The translations under genes were made by a program, and so were the position numbers. This document shows, piece after piece, positions 9,409 through 17,149 of a DNA stretch of 38,169 bases. The stretch is from an uncultured Rhizobiaceae group bacterium (GTDB lineage Bacteria > Pseudomonadota > Alphaproteobacteria > Rhizobiales > Rhizobiaceae): the NCBI GenBank assembly GCA_938010435.1, contig CALLUS010000029.1:1-38169 (forward strand). The letters are read 5' to 3'. Under the pieces are notes generated by a model. The model searched no databases. It had not been told where the DNA came from and saw nothing but the letters and a program-made list of their open reading frames with translations. The stretch's first letter is position 1; each line of letters starts with the position of its first letter.

Positions 9409-10602
9409 TCAAGCAGTGGTTTGATCCGGTTTCGCATCGGTTGAAAACAAATATATGGTCAGCGAAAATACCAAGATGCCGAGATAGAGCCAAAACACAG
9501 CGTTAAAGCCGCTAATGGGGTCTTCCGGCACCGCGTTGGCGTCATATACAAATCCCGACACGCTTTGCATCGCGCCTGCTCCACCAATGGAGAAGAAGTT
9601 CAACAGTGTTGCGCCACGACCTGTCATGCGCGCTGGTACGAAAGCCAACCCGTGGGCCATGATGACCGGATACGCGACACCGCAAAAACCCAGAACAATC
9701 AGAAACCATGTGGCACGATCAACGTTTGAAACCGGATCAACCACCCACAACACCATCACCACGGCCATGATGGACGAACCACCAAAGATCACCCATTTAC
9801 GGGAATTCATAATGCGGTCGAGTGGTCCATAAATAATGCTGCCGACAACCATGGCGATTGCCACATAAAACGTAATCGAGCCGATCTGGCCTGCGTCCAA
9901 ACCATGCACTTGATCGAAATAAGGGCCAGACCAAAGGCCGCGCATATTGGCGATTACCGCATAGGTCATGGCCGTGATCGGGAAAATGAACCAGAGCGCC
10001 TTGATTTTCAGCAGCTCACGATATGAGCCAGCGCCCTTCCCGCCTGTGTCAAGTTTCACAGGATCGCGTACGAGCGCCAGCACTGCCAGAGTAATCAACA
10101 CTGTCACCGCAAACAGCCCCCAGACAACGGAACGCCAACCGTAGGCCTGTTCCGCCAAGGCTAATGGACTGGTGCCCAACAAGTTTCCAGCATTGCCGAA
10201 CGCGATGAAGAATGCAGACATGGTTGCAAATTGTGCAGGTGAATATGTCCGGCGGAAAATCACGAATGTCGCCATTAAAACGGGCGAACAGCCCACGCCG
10301 ATCAATCCCATGGCCGCAATGATCATCCATGGTGCAGAAGCCAGCGCAAATAACCCCGTACCTGCGCCAGCAAACACGCCAAACACCAGACCGCCCGTAC
10401 GTTTTGGTCCGAACCTGTCGAGCAGTGGACCAATGATGAACTGGCAAGCCGCAAACGCGAGAAACCACACCCCAAGCGCTTGGCTTAGTTGGTTATTGGT
10501 CATGCCCAATTCGGCAGATAAAGTGGGGGTCATTACCGCCATGAACGAGCGATAAAATTGGCTCATCACATAAGCGAACGCCAGGGCAGCAATACCAGCC
10601 AT
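9409..10602 (-). CDS. Major facilitator superfamily transporter
   Basis: This is an integral inner-membrane transporter with about 12 hydrophobic segments and 397 residues from this start. The N-terminal half contains QALGVWFLAFAACQFIIGPLLDRFGPKRTG, with the loop 2-3 motif G-x-L-x-D-R-x-G-x-K/R typical of MFS. The reading frame extends to 10692, but codons upstream of 10602 encode an unlikely Cys-rich stretch and lack a ribosome binding site, whereas CAGG lies about 8 nt before the ATG at 10602. The ATG at 10653 is the alternative. The substrate cannot be inferred. It stands alone, converging with the asparaginase gene and diverging from tRNA-Leu. Confidence 0.87.
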   Translation of the reverse strand: MAGIAALAFAYVMSQFYRSFMAVMTPTLSAELGMTNNQLSQALGVWFLAFAACQFIIGPLLDRFGPKRTGGLVFGVFAGAGTGLFALASAPWMIIAAMGLIGVGCSPVLMATFVIFRRTYSPAQFATMSAFFIAFGNAGNLLGTSPLALAEQAYGWRSVVWGLFAVTVLITLAVLALVRDPVKLDTGGKGAGSYRELLKIKALWFIFPITAMTYAVIANMRGLWSGPYFDQVHGLDAGQIGSITFYVAIAMVVGSIIYGPLDRIMNSRKWVIFGGSSIMAVVMVLWVVDPVSNVDRATWFLIVLGFCGVAYPVIMAHGLAFVPARMTGRGATLLNFFSIGGAGAMQSVSGFVYDANAVPEDPISGFNAVFWLYLGILVFSLTIYLFSTDAKPDQTTA

Positions 10603-10727
10603 AAGAAAACCTGAATGAAAAAACGTGCAACAACACATATTAGGCTTTGTCATTCGCGCAAAAGACGCTATCAGGCAAGCAATTCCTTGCAAGGCAGCAC
10701 AGCAATGTGTGAAAATAGCACGGAAGT

Positions 10728-10812
10728 GCCCTCATGGCGAAATTGGTATACGCAGCAGACTTAAAATCTGTCACCTACGGGTTTGCCGGTTCAAGTCCGG
10801 CTGAGGGCACCA
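10728..10812 (+). tRNA. tRNA-Leu, anticodon TAA
   Basis: The 85-nt gene folds as a class II tRNA. The acceptor stem pairs GCCCTCA (10728-10734) with TGAGGGC, followed by discriminator A and an encoded CCA ending at 10812. The anticodon loop CTTAAAA is flanked by GCAGA and TCTGT, giving anticodon TAA. A variable arm and the T arm GCCGG-TTCAAGT-CCGGC are present. It reads UUA codons (and UUG by wobble). Confidence 0.97.
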
Positions 10813-10813
10813 A

Positions 10814-10838
10814 CGTCAATTCGCAAAGCGAAATGACG
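10814..10838 (+). terminator. Stem-loop immediately 3' of tRNA-Leu
   Basis: Arms CGTCA-A-TTCGC and GCGAA-A-TGACG (11 bp with one A-A mismatch) enclose an AAA loop, starting 2 nt after the CCA end. No strong T-run follows, so it may be a weak terminator or a processing element for the tRNA precursor. Confidence 0.5.
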
Positions 10839-10956
10839 CGACACACTTTCCCAAATTTCATAGCGGCAGTCGTTTGTGAATCAAGAGAGGAAAAGCTTTG
10901 GTTTTGTGTTGTCTTACTCTACAGCGCTATTCCACTACCAAATCAAAATATAAAAC

Positions 10957-11817
10957 TCACACCTCATCCTCAATCACATTCCGCAGCAACCCCACCCCCT
11001 CAATCTCCACCTCCACCACATCACCATCCCTCATCCACACAGGCGGTTTGCGGGCGTGGCCTACCCCTGATGGGGTGCCCATGAGGACGATGTCGCCGGG
11101 TTCTAGGGTCAGGCCTTCGGTGATGTAAACGAGAGTTTCCACCACGGGGAACATCATCATATCTGTGTTGCTGGATTGCATAGTTTCACCGTTCAAGCGG
11201 CAGGCAATATCGAGACCTTTGGCCCCTGCCGGCAACTCGTCTGCGGTGACGAAAACAGGGCCGAGTGGGCCTGTGTCATCGAAATTTTTTCCCATAGACC
11301 ACTGGATGGTGTGGCGTTGGTATTCGCGCACGGACCCATCATTGCAGCACGTGTAACCCGCCACAGCATCCAATGCGTTTTCAGGGGTCAGGTGGCGGGA
11401 TTTTTTGCTGATGACCAATGCAAGTTCGGCCTCATAATCCAGCGTCTCGGACACTTTTGGGCGAATGAGCGGTTTGTTGTGGGCCACCATTGAGGTGACC
11501 GAACGCATGAAGACAGTTGGGAATGGTTGTTTCTCAAAAATGCCCTCGTTCACATGCTCCATATAGTTCAAGCCAAGACAGAGGATTTTACCGGGCGCAC
11601 GGATGGGGATATCCAAATCGAGATCTTCGAGCTTATGTTTGTGTTCATCACCAGCGCGATCTGCGATGGCTTGAATGACCCCGAATTCATCGTTTGCAAT
11701 GGCGTTTTGCAAATCGTTGGGCGCAGACTTATCTATGGCAGACACATCTATGACATCGTCACCAGACACCACACCAATGCGGTGTTCGCCGCCCGATTGA
11801 AAACTGACCAAACGCAT
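10957..11817 (-). CDS. Fumarylacetoacetate hydrolase (FAH) family protein
   Basis: The 286-residue enzyme has the FAH C-terminal fold, whose members hydrolyse or isomerise 2-oxo or acylpyruvate-type intermediates of aromatic breakdown. The metal ligands are visible as Glu129 and Glu131 in DYEAELALVI and Asp160 in CCNDGSVRE. The entry motif GLNYMEHVNEG lies near residues 82-92 and the terminal GDVVEVEIEGVG is intact. It is transcribed divergently from the GntR regulator, with overlapping promoter elements, so it is probably under its control. The substrate is not determined: homologues include ureidoglycolate lyase, 2-hydroxyhepta-diene-dioate isomerase and acylpyruvase. The gene context favours an aromatic ring-cleavage product. 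Confidence 0.87.
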   Translation of the reverse strand: MRLVSFQSGGEHRIGVVSGDDVIDVSAIDKSAPNDLQNAIANDEFGVIQAIADRAGDEHKHKLEDLDLDIPIRAPGKILCLGLNYMEHVNEGIFEKQPFPTVFMRSVTSMVAHNKPLIRPKVSETLDYEAELALVISKKSRHLTPENALDAVAGYTCCNDGSVREYQRHTIQWSMGKNFDDTGPLGPVFVTADELPAGAKGLDIACRLNGETMQSSNTDMMMFPVVETLVYITEGLTLEPGDIVLMGTPSGVGHARKPPVWMRDGDVVEVEIEGVGLLRNVIEDEV

Positions 11818-11871
11818 ATTGAAATCCCATGTTCACTAAGGCTGCAATGCTAGACTGCGCCAGATGTTGAA

Positions 11872-11899
11872 ACAATAAAAAAACGATATATTTTGCCAA
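11872..11899 (-). promoter_or_regulatory. Predicted promoter of the FAH-family gene
   Basis: On the minus strand TTGGCA (plus 11894-11899) and TATTGT (plus 11872-11877) are spaced by 16 nt. The -35 box overlaps the -35 box of the divergent gntR promoter and the palindrome at 11889-11902. Confidence 0.5.
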
Positions 11900-11902
11900 A
11901 TA
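11889..11902. promoter_or_regulatory. Candidate GntR operator
   Basis: TATTTTGCCAAATA is a 14-bp palindrome with one mismatched pair. It covers the -35 boxes of both divergent promoters, the position expected for an autoregulating GntR repressor. Confidence 0.5.
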
Positions 11903-11921
11903 CTATAAAAATCCACATAAT
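11893..11921 (+). promoter_or_regulatory. Predicted promoter of the gntR-family gene
   Basis: TTGCCA (11893-11898) and CATAAT (11916-11921) are separated by exactly 17 nt, each matching the sigma-70 consensus in five of six positions. The start codon is 38 nt downstream of the -10 box. Confidence 0.62.
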
Positions 11922-11959
11922 GAATTCACGTTCCCGATGCTTCAATAAAAGGCACAGCA

Positions 11960-12670
11960 ATGCAGAATGAAATTTTAAACGAGACGGGTTCTGCTGCTCC
12001 ATCAGACTCTTCCAGCCCGGAATCTTTGACCAGCCGCGCTTATTTACGATTGAAGCAAGATATCATTTCAGGTCGCTTGATGCCGGGGCGCAAGTTGAAG
12101 ATTGAAGAGTTGCGCCGACAATATGATATCGGCACGAGCCCCATTCGCGAAGCACTCAGCCTGCTAACTTCTGATCATTTGGTTGAACGTTGGGATCAAC
12201 GGGGCTTTCGCGTGGCGAATGTGAGCGAAGGCGAATTTTCAGAATTGCTCAAAACCCGATGCTGGCTGGAAGAGCGCGCTTTGCGTGAATCCATTGCCAA
12301 CGGTTCCGACGAATGGGAGGAACGGGTCGTTCTTGCCAATCACCGTCTGTCCCGCATTCCACGATCTGAAGCGAGTGATCATTTTGTGGCCAACGCGAAA
12401 TGGGAAGAAGCCCACAAGCATTTTCACATGACGATTATATCTGAATGTGGCTCTTCAATTTTGCTGAAATTTTGCAAACAACTCTATGATCAAAATATTA
12501 GGTACCGTCAGTTGTCCGGTTCAAAAGCCTATCCGAAACGGGATATTGCTGACGAACACAATGCGATCTGCCAAGCTGTGTTGGCGCGAGATGCAAACAA
12601 GGCCGCTACCCTGCTCATCGACCACTACAAAAACACAGGGACATTTGTGCACTCTGAATTGACGGTCTAA
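11960..12670 (+). CDS. GntR-family transcriptional regulator (FCD subfamily)
   Basis: The 236-residue protein has an N-terminal winged helix (about residues 25-90, with the recognition region IGTSPIREALSLLTSDHLVE and the wing RGFRVA). A C-terminal all-helical FCD ligand domain (about 95-230) follows, with His residues such as those in EEAHKHFH that usually bind a metal near the effector pocket. FCD regulators typically respond to carboxylic acids. It diverges from the FAH-family gene, and its last 4 nt overlap the end of the dioxygenase gene on the other strand. It is the obvious candidate regulator of the surrounding catabolic genes and is probably autoregulated through the palindrome over its -35 box. 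Confidence 0.9.
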   Translation: MQNEILNETGSAAPSDSSSPESLTSRAYLRLKQDIISGRLMPGRKLKIEELRRQYDIGTSPIREALSLLTSDHLVERWDQRGFRVANVSEGEFSELLKTRCWLEERALRESIANGSDEWEERVVLANHRLSRIPRSEASDHFVANAKWEEAHKHFHMTIISECGSSILLKFCKQLYDQNIRYRQLSGSKAYPKRDIADEHNAICQAVLARDANKAATLLIDHYKNTGTFVHSELTV

Positions 12671-13536
12671 ACGCTGGACAAAATAAAGTCGAAGTCAACG
12701 ACGTAGAATTTGTCAGGAAGGTCGCTTTTAATGGCCAAATCATCAGATATACCCTCTGTTGAACTGCGTTCCTGATATTCCATCACCAGTTTTTCCCGCA
12801 CGCCGAACACTGCGTCTTCATCAAGATATGGGTCGTCACTTGGGAACACTTCGGTGACGAGAGATCTTTGGCCACTGGCTGTCACGATGAAATGTAAGTG
12901 CGATGGACGCCAAGGGTGACGACCTGTTGCTCGTAACAATTCGCCAACCGGCCCATCTTCAGGAACGGTATAAGGAGCTGGGCGCACGGTGGAAAACAGA
13001 TAGCGGCCGTCGGCCCCTGTCGTCATACGCGCGCGCAAATTGTATTCAGGTTGTTTCTCGTCTTGCCCGGAATACAAGCCGTTGTCCGCGGTTTGCCAAA
13101 TTTCCAATTGAGCACCTTCAATAGGATCGCCACCTGTGGTGAGAACACGGCCTCCCACAACAACGGCTGGGCCTTCGTTTTCGCCTTTGAGATCACCACC
13201 CACAGGAACGTCTGGCGCGCCCAAAACATGGAACGGGCCTAGTACGCTGGAAGGCGTTCCATCTTCCGGAGAGTTCACCATATCTACCAAAGAGGACAGG
13301 CCCAAAACATCGGAAAACAGAACGAACTCATTACGCTCTGGCGTGGAAATTTCACCTGCGCTGTAGAGAAGTTCCAAACCTTTGCGCCATTCATCATGGG
13401 TCAAATCGGTCTCTCTGACAAAATCATGGAGGTGGTGCGCCAGCTTTTCCAAAATAAATTTGAGACGCTCATCAGTCTCCTCAACCACATAATCAAGAAA
13501 AGATTGGGTGATGGTATCCTTGGAAACGGTACGCAT
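12667..13536 (-). CDS. Intradiol ring-cleavage dioxygenase, hydroxyquinol 1,2-dioxygenase-like
   Basis: The 289-residue protein belongs to the catechol/hydroxyquinol 1,2-dioxygenase family: non-haem Fe(III) enzymes that open an aromatic ring between two hydroxyls (hydroxyquinol gives maleylacetate). An N-terminal helical dimerisation domain (about 1-100) precedes the catalytic beta-sandwich with SSVLGPFHVLGAP, GAQLEIWQTADNGLYSG and RHPWRPSHLHF. Fe ligands are assigned as Tyr155, Tyr189, His213 and His215; the last three keep the spacing of the N. simplex hydroxyquinol enzyme (197, 221, 223). The length (close to 293) also favours a hydroxyquinol enzyme over a plain catechol enzyme, but specificity is inferred. 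It is the last gene of the minus-strand operon, 24 nt after the TRAP large permease. Confidence 0.88.
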   Translation of the reverse strand: MRTVSKDTITQSFLDYVVEETDERLKFILEKLAHHLHDFVRETDLTHDEWRKGLELLYSAGEISTPERNEFVLFSDVLGLSSLVDMVNSPEDGTPSSVLGPFHVLGAPDVPVGGDLKGENEGPAVVVGGRVLTTGGDPIEGAQLEIWQTADNGLYSGQDEKQPEYNLRARMTTGADGRYLFSTVRPAPYTVPEDGPVGELLRATGRHPWRPSHLHFIVTASGQRSLVTEVFPSDDPYLDEDAVFGVREKLVMEYQERSSTEGISDDLAIKSDLPDKFYVVDFDFILSSV

Positions 13537-13560
13537 AATAAAAGCTCCTTTGCGGAAGGC

Positions 13561-14871
13561 CTAACCCAAAATTCCGGTAGAAAGTACCGGAAAGCGGATG
13601 AGTAGAATAAGAACAAGCAACATGATGAAAGCGAATGGCAAAGCTCCCAAAAACACGTCTTTTAAAGAAATTGTAGGGTCGTTCAAACTCGCTTTGATCA
13701 CGAAACAGGAAATACCAAGCGGTGGCGTGAGCAGCCCGATTTCTGCACCAATTACGGTGACAATGCCGAACCATACCAAGCTCATGCCCATGGATTCAAC
13801 CAACGTTATGAAGAGCGGGACCACAATGAGAATGATGGAAGCTGTGTCCAAAATGGTTCCCAAGAACAACATCAACAACACATAGATCACCATCACCTCA
13901 AAGAAGCCGAATTGGCGCGCCTCAAGGAAAGTACCGAGTTCATTGGGCAAGCCTGCATAGCCGAGCATTCGGCTGTAAAGCGATGCCATGGCAATGAGGA
14001 ATAATATGGATGCTGTGATGTGGCCTGTCTCAATGGCTGTTTCCCAGAGACCACGGGCTGAAATTTTGCGCCGCGCCAATGCAATCAAAAGCGCAGCCAA
14101 TGCGCCGGCAGCACCCGCCTCAACGGGCGTAAGCCAGCCTGTATAAATACCGCCTAAGACAATGAAAATCAGCAATACCGTTGGCAAAGTTTTGTCTGCA
14201 ATCTCTGCATAAGACAACGGTTCGCCCACAGCCTCAGAAATGGATTCCCCCAAATAAGATGGATACAGTTTTCCGGAAATGAATATCCACATAATGTAGG
14301 CAGCGGTCAGGATAAGGCCTGGCACAATGCCTGCCAAGAACATGTCACCCACAGATTGCTCCGAAACAAATGAGTAGATGATCAGCATCGCGCTTGGTGG
14401 GATAATCATGCCCAATACAGACGAACCTGCCACCACGCCAACCGCGAACCTTTTGTTGTAATTGAGCTTACGCATTTCAGGTACGGCAATGCGGGTGAAC
14501 ACAGATGCAGACGCAATTGAGGACCCTGTGACAGCGGCAAACACTGCATTCGCGCCAACCGTCGCCACACCCACGCCCCCCGTGAGTGCACGGAACGCAC
14601 GGTTCATCACAGCATAGATATCAGTCCCTAACCCCGCTCGGGATACCAAAAGTCCCATAACTGTGAAAAGCGGAATGGTGGCGAACGGATATTCCGTGAC
14701 CCCGTCCCCCACTGCCACTTTCAGAAAATTGAAAGCAAGGATCGATTTACCGCTAATCAGCCAAATCGATACGAATGAAACAAGACCAAGTGCAACCGGA
14801 ATGTAGACGCCCAGATACACCAAAGTAACAATCGCGATGACCGAATAGGCACCAATTTCAACGGGACTCAT
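13561..14871 (-). CDS. TRAP transporter large permease (DctM family)
   Basis: This 436-residue membrane protein with about 12 hydrophobic segments is the large subunit of a tripartite ATP-independent periplasmic transporter, which uses the sodium gradient. Family stretches such as FPFATIPLFTVMG-like (here YPFATIPLFTVMGLLVSRAG), GSSVLGMIIPPSAMLIIYSF and GILTPPLG-like (here GLLTPPLGISCFVIKAS) are visible. The ATG overlaps the stop of the small permease (ATGA), which supports co-translation. Within the operon it lies between the small permease and the ring-cleavage dioxygenase, suggesting that the imported compound is an aromatic or organic acid. Confidence 0.93.
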   Translation of the reverse strand: MSPVEIGAYSVIAIVTLVYLGVYIPVALGLVSFVSIWLISGKSILAFNFLKVAVGDGVTEYPFATIPLFTVMGLLVSRAGLGTDIYAVMNRAFRALTGGVGVATVGANAVFAAVTGSSIASASVFTRIAVPEMRKLNYNKRFAVGVVAGSSVLGMIIPPSAMLIIYSFVSEQSVGDMFLAGIVPGLILTAAYIMWIFISGKLYPSYLGESISEAVGEPLSYAEIADKTLPTVLLIFIVLGGIYTGWLTPVEAGAAGALAALLIALARRKISARGLWETAIETGHITASILFLIAMASLYSRMLGYAGLPNELGTFLEARQFGFFEVMVIYVLLMLFLGTILDTASIILIVVPLFITLVESMGMSLVWFGIVTVIGAEIGLLTPPLGISCFVIKASLNDPTISLKDVFLGALPFAFIMLLVLILLIRFPVLSTGILG

Positions 14872-15485
14872 ACCGGGCTCTCCCCGTCATCCACCATTGC
14901 AGCTTGTCGGTTTCCTAAGATCACCTTGAAAGCGAAGATGATGGCACATGTTGTAACGCTGAACACGATGGCTAGTTTTGCAGGCCACCATGGGGCCGTA
15001 AAAATCCCGGGTGTTCCAAAATATTCACACCGTGCAAATGCGTCTGACAAATCCACCAAGAAGTCACCTGTTGGTGCCGGGCCGAATTCGGGTTGTGAGA
15101 AAAAGTGGCAAGACTCAAATGACTCTGTAAATTCTGGCCACATTGTCCAAGCGATCAGCGCCATAAAAATGCATGCAGCCAGGTCAATGGTTCGCGATAA
15201 AATATTTGCAAATTTAGGATGCTTCCCATCCATCAGGCCAAGAAAGCCATCTGACCGTGTGAGCCGATTGTGACGCACAACATCTGGCAACTGCAAGAAC
15301 ACGATCAGCACCAGAGAGAAGATAACGACTTCAACAACGCCTTTCAAAGGCGCGTGGAAAAGACCGCGGGCAATCACGTCAACATTCATTATTGCAACAA
15401 GCCCAAATATCACCAGTGTTCCGATGGTGTTGGCCAGAGTCGCAATCGTCAAAAAAGGTTTATAAAGACGGTGGACAGAATTCAT
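14868..15485 (-). CDS. TRAP transporter small permease (DctQ family)
   Basis: The 205-residue protein has four predicted membrane segments typical of DctQ, with the conserved GVVEVVIFSLVLIVFLQLPDV region in the second. The start is placed at the ATG at 15485 because GGAG lies 8 nt upstream; the GTG at 15494 would overlap that site. Between the third and fourth segments there is a longer loop than I expect for DctQ (about residues 120-165), with two cysteines (126 and 153). A family alignment would show whether this is a true insertion. It follows the binding-protein gene by 26 nt and overlaps the large permease. Confidence 0.9.
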   Translation of the reverse strand: MNSVHRLYKPFLTIATLANTIGTLVIFGLVAIMNVDVIARGLFHAPLKGVVEVVIFSLVLIVFLQLPDVVRHNRLTRSDGFLGLMDGKHPKFANILSRTIDLAACIFMALIAWTMWPEFTESFESCHFFSQPEFGPAPTGDFLVDLSDAFARCEYFGTPGIFTAPWWPAKLAIVFSVTTCAIIFAFKVILGNRQAAMVDDGESPV

Positions 15486-15511
15486 AAAAAACACTCCACC
15501 GTCTTCAAGAC

Positions 15512-16612
15512 TTAAAGTTCGCTTGCCCAGTCACGCACAGGCGTCATGCCTGCCGCTTTGAGCTTGGCGGAATAGGCTTTGAGCATATCTGAACCTGGTG
15601 CACCGGCTTTATCCAATTTTAAAGCCCAGTCTTTTGCAATGTTCGGCATGGATTTTGCCCATGCGGCGCGGGCCTCAGCGGACAATTCCACCACTTTGCC
15701 ACCACCCGCTTTGTACGCATCCAACGAAGACTTCGCACGATCCATGGCGATGCCGGCAACATGATCACGATACTCAACCGCAACCTGCTTGAGTACATCT
15801 TTCACTTCGTCAGGAAGCTTGTCCCAAACATCTTTATTCACTGTAACGGTCTTTGAGTTCACAGCACCGAGATCAACCTTCAACATATATGGGGCAACTT
15901 CAGCAATTTTGAACGTTTTAGCCGCTTCCGGCCACAACATTGCAGCGTCCACTACACCCGTTTGAACCATGTTGTAGAAATTTGGTAGGCCACCGCGAAC
16001 GCCAGCTGCACCTTCAATTCCCTCGAGATAGCGTAGATTGTAACCAGCACCAGCGACCTTCTTACCTTTTAGGTCGTCCAAAGAATTGATCGGTGTTTTG
16101 GAGAACAACTGATACGTGTCCAACACAACGCCTGTTGCCAGATAGACTTGGTTTTCCGCATTCAGTTCCTTCGTCATTTGCGGAAATTCTTTCGCAATTT
16201 CATCAACCGCTTTCGCCACAACACGTGCGTCCGGCGCTATGAATGGCGTAACCGCAGAAATACCTTGGCTCGGCAGTTTCGAGTTGTGGAAAATAGTTGT
16301 GACGATGCCGATGTCACCAAGACCCAACTTAATGCCTTCCAGAACACCGCGTGGCTTCACGATTTGTCCGCCATAAGCTTCTTGCCAGTTAATCGCGTAT
16401 TTATCAGACGCTTTAAGAAGTTCGTTCACGCGTGGAATGAAGAATCCCGAAAATTCTTTCACCCACATGGCGCGCGCGGGATAACCGTCAATGGCAATCA
16501 TATTGATAGTTTCTGCTGCATTGGCAGAGACGATGTTTCCGCCCGTCAAAGCGGTGAGCGAAACACCCATAGCCAAAAGGCTGCGGCGTGAGAATTTTTT
16601 GATATCAAACAT
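15512..16612 (-). CDS. TRAP transporter substrate-binding protein (DctP family)
   Basis: This periplasmic solute receptor has 366 residues from the ATG at 16612, which has a strong ribosome binding site (GGGAGG, about 7 nt upstream). The N-terminus MFDIKKFSRRSLLAMG is followed by a hydrophobic stretch and ANA|A. The SRRSLL sequence resembles a twin-arginine signal, so export might be through Tat. The DctP fold is indicated by DIGIVTTIFH, LDDLKGKKVAG, GVVDAAMLWPEAA and the helical C-terminus. The ligand cannot be read from sequence. It is followed by both permease genes and preceded by the OsmC gene (48 nt). Confidence 0.9.
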   Translation of the reverse strand: MFDIKKFSRRSLLAMGVSLTALTGGNIVSANAAETINMIAIDGYPARAMWVKEFSGFFIPRVNELLKASDKYAINWQEAYGGQIVKPRGVLEGIKLGLGDIGIVTTIFHNSKLPSQGISAVTPFIAPDARVVAKAVDEIAKEFPQMTKELNAENQVYLATGVVLDTYQLFSKTPINSLDDLKGKKVAGAGYNLRYLEGIEGAAGVRGGLPNFYNMVQTGVVDAAMLWPEAAKTFKIAEVAPYMLKVDLGAVNSKTVTVNKDVWDKLPDEVKDVLKQVAVEYRDHVAGIAMDRAKSSLDAYKAGGGKVVELSAEARAAWAKSMPNIAKDWALKLDKAGAPGSDMLKAYSAKLKAAGMTPVRDWASEL

Positions 16613-16660
16613 AGTTTTTCCTCCCAGATAAATTTTGTTTTGGTTAGACCAGCACACAAA

Positions 16661-17122
16661 TCATGCGCTGATCCATTCTTCGTCGATGATCGTTCCTGCC
16701 TGTTTGAACAGTTTTGACAGCGGACAGAATTTTGTCACTTCAGCGCTGAGTTTTGTGAGATCAGAGTCCGACACTGTAGTGCCTGTTTGAATTTTCAACG
16801 TGATTTTTTGAAATGGCACATCAATTTCTTCCACGAGCGTGACGCCTCTGCGATCGAACTCGCACACAGCATCAATGGTTAAATGTCCGATCTCGATGCC
16901 GAGACTGTTCGCACATTTATGGCCGATCACATTGGTACAGCCGATCAACGCCGATATTGCTGTATCCGTGGGTGTTGGCCCAAGATTGGTACCACCACGT
17001 TCCGTTGGTTCATCAATCGCAAAATTCAAATCTCGAACAGCCACGTTAGCAAGCGAATGCGAAGGACACTCGCCATTAGCGCGAAGCTTCACAGTCGTTT
17101 TTGGTCTGACATTCAACGCCAT
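16661..17122 (-). CDS. OsmC-family protein
   Basis: The 153-residue protein has the OsmC/Ohr fold, which in characterised members reduces organic hydroperoxides through two cysteines. Both are present, one in ALIGCTNVIGHKCA (central helix) and one in TKFCPLSKLF near the C-terminus. The length is usual. It is the second gene of the operon, 27 nt after the nitroreductase and 48 nt before the TRAP binding protein. Membership in a catabolic operon suggests protection from peroxides or electrophilic intermediates, or an enzymatic role on an intermediate; neither can be settled from the sequence. Confidence 0.88.
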   Translation of the reverse strand: MALNVRPKTTVKLRANGECPSHSLANVAVRDLNFAIDEPTERGGTNLGPTPTDTAISALIGCTNVIGHKCANSLGIEIGHLTIDAVCEFDRRGVTLVEEIDVPFQKITLKIQTGTTVSDSDLTKLSAEVTKFCPLSKLFKQAGTIIDEEWISA

Positions 17123-17149
17123 TGGGCGACCTCATTCAACAAATAGCAA

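Noticed and set aside
11176-11493. Open frame of 105 codons antisense to the FAH-family gene
   Set aside because: The minus-strand gene shows catalytic motifs; this is a shadow.
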